From an uncultured Clostridium sp. (lineage in GTDB: Bacteria > Bacillota > Clostridia > Oscillospirales > Acutalibacteraceae), in NCBI GenBank assembly GCA_902471875.1, contig CABRLN010000035.1:1-17367 (forward strand): 17,367 nt of DNA, read 5' to 3'. How positions within the stretch are numbered: the first letter of the stretch is position 1; each line of letters begins with the position of its first letter. A program made the position numbers and the translations under genes. Shown here piece after piece: positions 13,452 to 17,367 of this stretch. The notes under the pieces were generated by a model, which searched no databases, was not told the origin of the DNA, and worked only from the letters and a program-made list of their open reading frames with translations.

Positions 13452-14681
13452 ATGAGAAGAGTAGTAGTTACAGGCTTAGGTTGTGTAACACCGCTTGGCA
13501 ACGATGTTGAAACAACATGGAACAATATGGTTAACGGTGTATGTGGTATTGACCGTATTAAATCTTTTGACGCAGCAGAGTTAAAAGCAAAGGTTGCCGG
13601 AGAGGTTAAGGACTTTGATCCGCTAAAATATATTGAAAAAAGAGATTTAAGAAAAACCGATTTGTTTGTACAATATGCGCTTGCTGCAGCACAGCAGGCT
13701 GTTGATGACAGCGGAATTATTGGCAATGTTGACGAAGAGCGTTTTGGTGTGTATGTAGGTTCAGGCATTGGCGGTATGCAAACTTTCTACGACAACAGTG
13801 TTGCTTTTTATACAGGTGGCGCACGTAAGGTTTCACCTCACTTTATTCCTATGATGATTTCAAACATTGCAGCAGGACAAGTTGCAATTCGTTTTAAGGC
13901 AAAGGGTGTTTGTCTGCCAATAGTTACAGCCTGCTCAACAGGTACACACGAGCTTGGCGAGGCTTTTTACGCTATTAAAAACGGTTTGGCTGACGCTATT
14001 ATTGCAGGCGGCAGCGAGGCTGCTGTTACACCTCTTACAGTTGCAGGCTTTGCAAACTGTAAGGCTTTAACACTTCGTGATGATCCTCAAAGAGCGTCAA
14101 TTCCGTTTGACAAAAATCGTGACGGTTTTGTTCTTGGCGAGGGTGCAGGTATGCTTATTCTTGAGGAGTACGAGCATGCAAAGGCAAGAGGTGCAAAGAT
14201 TTATGCAGAGTTTGTAGGTTACGGCAACACCTGTGACGCTTACCATGTAACTGCACCGGATCCTGAAACAGCAGGAGGTACAAGAGCTTTTAAGCTTGCT
14301 TTTGATGAAGCAGAACTAAAGGATGACGAAAAGCTGTATATTAATGCACATGGCACAAGCACACCTCTTAATGACAAGGGCGAAACAAAGGCTATTAAAA
14401 ATGTACTAGGAGAAAGAGCATACGATATTTTGATAAGCTCTACAAAATCAATGACAGGTCATATGCTTGGTGCAACAGGTGCTGTGGAAGCTATTGCCTC
14501 TGTACTTGCAATAAAAGAGGGAGTAGTTCCTCCAACAATTCATCTTGAAGAGCCTGACGAGCTTTGTGACCTTAACTATGTTCCAAATAAGGCTGTTAAA
14601 GAAAATATAGATGTTGCAGCGTCTTCAACATTGGGCTTTGGTGGTCACAACGCAGTTATTGTGTTTAGAAAAATAGACTAA
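13452..14681 (+). CDS. fabF: beta-ketoacyl-ACP synthase II
   Basis: Elongates acyl-ACP with malonyl-ACP. The 409-residue KAS enzyme has C161 in TACSTGTHE, H300 in NAHGTSTPLND, K332 in TKSMTGH and H337 in GHMLGATGA. GFGGHNAV near the end closes the active site. The start MRRVVVTGLGCVTPLG is typical of FabF and follows AGAGAGGAG. As the only elongating KAS in the window it may serve both saturated and unsaturated chains, but no fabM or fabA for unsaturated synthesis is seen here. Confidence 0.95.
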   Translation: MRRVVVTGLGCVTPLGNDVETTWNNMVNGVCGIDRIKSFDAAELKAKVAGEVKDFDPLKYIEKRDLRKTDLFVQYALAAAQQAVDDSGIIGNVDEERFGVYVGSGIGGMQTFYDNSVAFYTGGARKVSPHFIPMMISNIAAGQVAIRFKAKGVCLPIVTACSTGTHELGEAFYAIKNGLADAIIAGGSEAAVTPLTVAGFANCKALTLRDDPQRASIPFDKNRDGFVLGEGAGMLILEEYEHAKARGAKIYAEFVGYGNTCDAYHVTAPDPETAGGTRAFKLAFDEAELKDDEKLYINAHGTSTPLNDKGETKAIKNVLGERAYDILISSTKSMTGHMLGATGAVEAIASVLAIKEGVVPPTIHLEEPDELCDLNYVPNKAVKENIDVAASSTLGFGGHNAVIVFRKID

Positions 14682-14712
14682 TTGCTGTATATTCAGAAAG
14701 GATATTAAGTAA

Positions 14713-15201
14713 ATGTATAGTATTGAAGAAATTAAAGAGCTTGTTGCTACACTTGACAATTCAAGCCTTACTAATTTAGAAATTACCTGTGAAAATGGCG
14801 AAAAGCTTTGCCTGAAAAAGAAGACCTCTGACGCATCAACACCTGCTGTTAATGTTACAGTACCGGTTGGAGCGGCAAATGGTGTTGCACCGGTACCTGT
14901 ACAAGCACCGGCACAGCAGGCTGATGTACCGCAGGCAGCCGAAGCTTCTGCACCGGCTCAGCCAAAGGGCAAAACAATAGACTGCCCAATGGTAGGTGTA
15001 TTCTATACAGCACCGTCACCTGAGGCTGACCCTTATGTAAAGGTGGGTTCACAGGTAAATAAGGGTGATGTAGTTTGCATTATTGAGGCTATGAAGCTTA
15101 TGAACGAGATTACTGCTACAGAAAGCGGTACAATTCAGGAAATCCTTGTTGAAAACGGTGACATTGTGGAGTACGGTCAGCCGCTGTTTGTAATTGCATA
15201 A
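14713..15201 (+). CDS. accB: acetyl-CoA carboxylase biotin carboxyl carrier protein
   Basis: Carries the biotin that moves CO2 between biotin carboxylase and carboxyltransferase. The 162-residue protein has a short helical N-terminal part (1-40), an Ala/Pro/Val-rich flexible linker (about 41-86), and the biotinyl domain from about 87. The attachment lysine is K128 in IIEAMKLMNEI. The CPMVGVFYTAPSPEADPYVK segment (91-110) contains the thumb seen in AccB proteins, which tells it from other biotinyl carriers. The ATG lies downstream of GAAAGGA. It is followed directly by fabZ. Confidence 0.95.
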   Translation: MYSIEEIKELVATLDNSSLTNLEITCENGEKLCLKKKTSDASTPAVNVTVPVGAANGVAPVPVQAPAQQADVPQAAEASAPAQPKGKTIDCPMVGVFYTAPSPEADPYVKVGSQVNKGDVVCIIEAMKLMNEITATESGTIQEILVENGDIVEYGQPLFVIA

Positions 15202-15216
15202 TTGGAGGGTACTGTA

Positions 15217-15639
15217 ATGAATCAAGAAGAGATTAAAAAGATTATTCCTCACCGTGATAACATGCTGCTTGTAGAAGAAGCAGAAAAAATTGACGATATA
15301 ACATCAAAAGGTAAATATACAGTAAAAGGTGACGAGTTTTTCTTAAAAGGTCATTTTCCGGGCAATCCTGTTGTGCCGGGTGTAATTCTTTGTGAAATGA
15401 TGGCTCAGGCAAGCTGTGTATTAATTTCAGACGATGCAGCAAATTCAACACCGTATTTCTCAAAGATGGATAATGTTAAGTTTAAAAATAAAGTTTTGCC
15501 TGGTGACACTCTTGAAACAACTTGTACTTTAACTAAAAGCAGAGGTGTGTTCCACTTTATTACAGCCAAGGGCTATGTAAAGGACAAGCTTTGTGTTCAG
15601 GCAGATTTTACAGTAGCTGTAGTGCCTAACGAGGAATAA
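15217..15639 (+). CDS. fabZ: 3-hydroxyacyl-ACP dehydratase
   Basis: Dehydrates beta-hydroxyacyl-ACP to trans-2-enoyl-ACP. A 140-residue hot-dog fold enzyme with IIPHRDNMLLVE (9-20). The catalytic pair is H46 in GHFPGNPVVPG and E60 in CEMMAQ. The ATG at 15217 is chosen because GGAGGG (15204-15209) lies just before it; an in-frame TTG at 15202 overlaps that site. It begins 15 bp after the accB stop. The family is certain. Whether it also isomerises double bonds (as FabN does) cannot be told. Confidence 0.94.
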   Translation: MNQEEIKKIIPHRDNMLLVEEAEKIDDITSKGKYTVKGDEFFLKGHFPGNPVVPGVILCEMMAQASCVLISDDAANSTPYFSKMDNVKFKNKVLPGDTLETTCTLTKSRGVFHFITAKGYVKDKLCVQADFTVAVVPNEE

Positions 15640-15679
15640 TTACTGCTATATAATTTATATTAAGTTGGGAGTGTGCAGT

Positions 15680-17035
15680 TTGTTTTCAAAGATTTTGATA
15701 GCAAATCGTGGAGAAATTGCCGTAAGAATTATAAGGGCCTGTCGAGAAATGGGAATTTCTACGGTTGCAGTGTATTCAGAGGCAGACAAAAATGCAATGC
15801 ACGTACAGCTTGCAGACGAAAGCTACTGCTTAGGCGGTCCACAAGTAGCCGACAGTTACCTTAATATGGCGGCAATTATTACTGTTGCCGTTGCAACAGG
15901 TGCACAGGCAATTCATCCTGGTTACGGACTGCTTTCAGAAAATGCAAAGTTTGTTTCTTTGTGCGAAAAATGTAATATTGAATTTATAGGTCCAAATGCA
16001 GAAATGATTTCATTGCTTGGTGACAAAGATATGGCAAGAAAAACAATGCGTGAAGCAGGTGTGCCTGTTACACCCGGTTGTGACATTGTAGAAACCCTTG
16101 AAAAGGCAAGACAAGAGGCTGAAAAAATTGGGTTTCCGTTATTAATCAAGGCTCGTTCGGGTGGCGGCGGCAGAGGTATTCGTTTGGTAAATTCACTTGA
16201 TGAATTTGATAATGCTTACAATTCCGCTTCAAGTGAGGCTGAGTCTGCATTTGGTGACGGTGCAGTATATATGGAAAAGTTCCTCAAGCCTGTAAAGCAT
16301 ATCGAAATGCAGCTTCTTGCCGACAAGTACGGCAATGTAATTTGCTTGGGAGAACGTGAATGCTCTGTACAAAGAAAAAACCAAAAATTAATAGAAGAAA
16401 GTCCATCACCTGCTATTACGCCCGAAATACGTAAAGCTATGATGGAGGCGGCAAAAAAGGCGGCATTGGCTGTTAATTATGTAAATGCCGGTACAGTAGA
16501 ATTTTTACTTGATAAAAATAATAATTTTTACTTTATGGAGATGAATACCCGTTTACAGGTAGAACACCCTGTTACAGAAATGGTTACGGGTATTGACCTT
16601 GTACAGTGGCAAATACGAATTGCAGCAGGTGCAATGCTGACAATTACACAAGATAAGGTGTTTATTCATGGTCACGCTATTGAGTGCCGTATTAATGCTG
16701 AAAATCCTGATGAGAATTTTAGACCGTCCTGCGGAACAATTTCAAGAGTACATATTCCGGGAGGACCGTCAGTTCGTTTTGATACTGCAATTTACCAGGA
16801 CTACTCCATTCCGCCTTTTTACGATTCAATGATGGGTAAACTGATTGTTCAGGCACGTACAAGGGATTATGCAATTAGAAAAATGAAAATGGCTTTAAGC
16901 GAATTGAACATTATTGGCGTTGACCATAACAGAGATTTACAAATTGACATTTTGTCAGAAAAAGAATTTGTTGACGGTACATATACTACAGATTTTATGG
17001 AAAATTGTGAAAAACGCAAAAAGAATATAAAATAA
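15680..17035 (+). CDS. accC: acetyl-CoA carboxylase biotin carboxylase subunit
   Basis: ATP-dependent carboxylation of the biotin on AccB. At 451 residues it is close to the usual 445-450. An N-terminal domain starts MFSKILIANRGEIAVR. The ATP-grasp domain contains GDKD (114-117), the glycine loop SGGGGRGIR (160-168) and the catalytic EMNTRLQVEHPVTE (287-300). The C-terminal biotin carboxylase domain follows. No ATG is available. The TTG at 15680 is preferred because it gives the family-typical N-terminus and has GGGAG (15667-15671) 8 bases before it; a GTG at 15671 and a TTG at 15665 would overlap that site. A TTG start may lower its translation relative to accB. No accD or accA follows within the window. 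Confidence 0.94.
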   Translation: MFSKILIANRGEIAVRIIRACREMGISTVAVYSEADKNAMHVQLADESYCLGGPQVADSYLNMAAIITVAVATGAQAIHPGYGLLSENAKFVSLCEKCNIEFIGPNAEMISLLGDKDMARKTMREAGVPVTPGCDIVETLEKARQEAEKIGFPLLIKARSGGGGRGIRLVNSLDEFDNAYNSASSEAESAFGDGAVYMEKFLKPVKHIEMQLLADKYGNVICLGERECSVQRKNQKLIEESPSPAITPEIRKAMMEAAKKAALAVNYVNAGTVEFLLDKNNNFYFMEMNTRLQVEHPVTEMVTGIDLVQWQIRIAAGAMLTITQDKVFIHGHAIECRINAENPDENFRPSCGTISRVHIPGGPSVRFDTAIYQDYSIPPFYDSMMGKLIVQARTRDYAIRKMKMALSELNIIGVDHNRDLQIDILSEKEFVDGTYTTDFMENCEKRKKNIK

Positions 17036-17153
17036 ATGTTTTATAAAACTGTAATTTGTGTGTAATTAAGTGGTGTGGTAAATAATAAATTATACAGAAT
17101 ACAGGTAAAGCATTAAATTATGATTTAGTGTACAAACTGTTGGCAACACATTT
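17036..17153 (+). other. A/T-rich gap after accC, no gene or terminator seen
   Basis: About 118 bp after the accC stop contain no open frame of note and no G/C-rich hairpin with a T-run. Transcription may therefore run into the hairpin array that follows, and possibly to genes beyond the window. Confidence 0.5.
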
Positions 17154-17363
17154 AAAAGTTTCGCTTTTGCCTTTTCAAAGGCAAATTAGGTCAAGGGCGA
17201 AAGCCCTTGTCAGGATTTTAAAGGGTGAAACCCTTTAATGTAACCGTCTTTATTAGAAATACCGTCTTTGACGGTATTTCAGGGATAAAAGATTCGTTAA
17301 GGGCGTTGCCCTTAAAACCCACAAGGGTTTCACCCTTGACCCATAAACTTTTGAAAAAGTTTA
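17154..17363. repeat. array of eight short hairpins (multi-stem intergenic element)
   Basis: Eight inverted repeats follow one another: 17154-17168 (5 bp), 17166-17185 (9 bp), 17192-17209 (7 bp, GAAA loop), 17218-17238 (8-9 bp), 17256-17280 (11 bp, TTT loop), 17297-17315 (8 bp), 17322-17338 (7 bp) and 17344-17363 (9 bp). Four share an AAGGG...CCCTT stem. The outer sequences AAAAGTTT (17154-17161) and AAACTTTT (17345-17352) are complementary, so the whole unit could also close on itself. Open frames are absent. It looks like a dispersed intergenic element of Clostridia, in mobile-repeat or RNA-structure form. The window ends at or inside its right edge. Confidence 0.8.
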
Positions 17364-17367
17364 ATCA

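Overview
This 17.4 kb window has low G+C and strong Shine-Dalgarno sites, and its gene content is typical of a Gram-positive anaerobe of the class Clostridia. An oscillospiral or ruminococcal relative is my best guess, based on the FabT/FabK-type fatty-acid operon, a clostridial class A PBP, a BofC-like small protein and a multi-hairpin intergenic element. No rRNA, tRNA, CRISPR array, transposase or prophage gene was seen.

Layout. (1) Positions 1-600 hold no intact gene. They contain a possible 3' end of an upstream gene, a strong terminator hairpin, a 16-bp inverted repeat, and the decayed C-terminus of an alpha/beta hydrolase on the minus strand. (2) 602-1946 is a small plus-strand operon: a perfect consensus promoter with two matching palindromic operators, a TetR repressor, and a flavodoxin-fold protein with the compact four-cysteine motif of iron-sulfur flavoproteins. 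(3) A 19-bp bidirectional terminator separates this from the minus-strand aspartate-family genes hom-thrB (overlapping) and lysC (own promoter), 2096-5555. (4) Upstream on the same strand is a large class A penicillin-binding protein (5697-8198) with an unusual Gly/Asp/Thr repeat tail. (5) Divergent from it is a small membrane-anchored BofC-like protein (8576-8911). (6) 9137-17035 is the fatty-acid synthesis operon fabT-fabH-fabK-fabD-fabG-fabF-accB-fabZ-accC. (7) 17036-17367 has no gene but carries eight consecutive small hairpins.

How the genes work together. Hom and ThrB turn aspartate semialdehyde into O-phosphohomoserine, and LysC makes the first intermediate of that pathway; asd and thrC are not here. 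In the fatty-acid operon AccB and AccC are the biotin carrier and biotin carboxylase of acetyl-CoA carboxylase. FabD loads malonate on ACP, FabH starts chains, and FabF, FabG, FabZ and FabK run the elongation cycle. A MarR-family FabT-like regulator heads the operon. Two members expected from the streptococcal and clostridial gene order are absent: acpP between fabH and fabK, and accD-accA directly after accC.

I found no clear new defence or mobile system. The most unusual signals are the terminal hairpin array (with apparent compensatory stem changes), the altered fab operon composition, the doubly-operated TetR/iron-sulfur-flavoprotein unit, and the PBP repeat tail.
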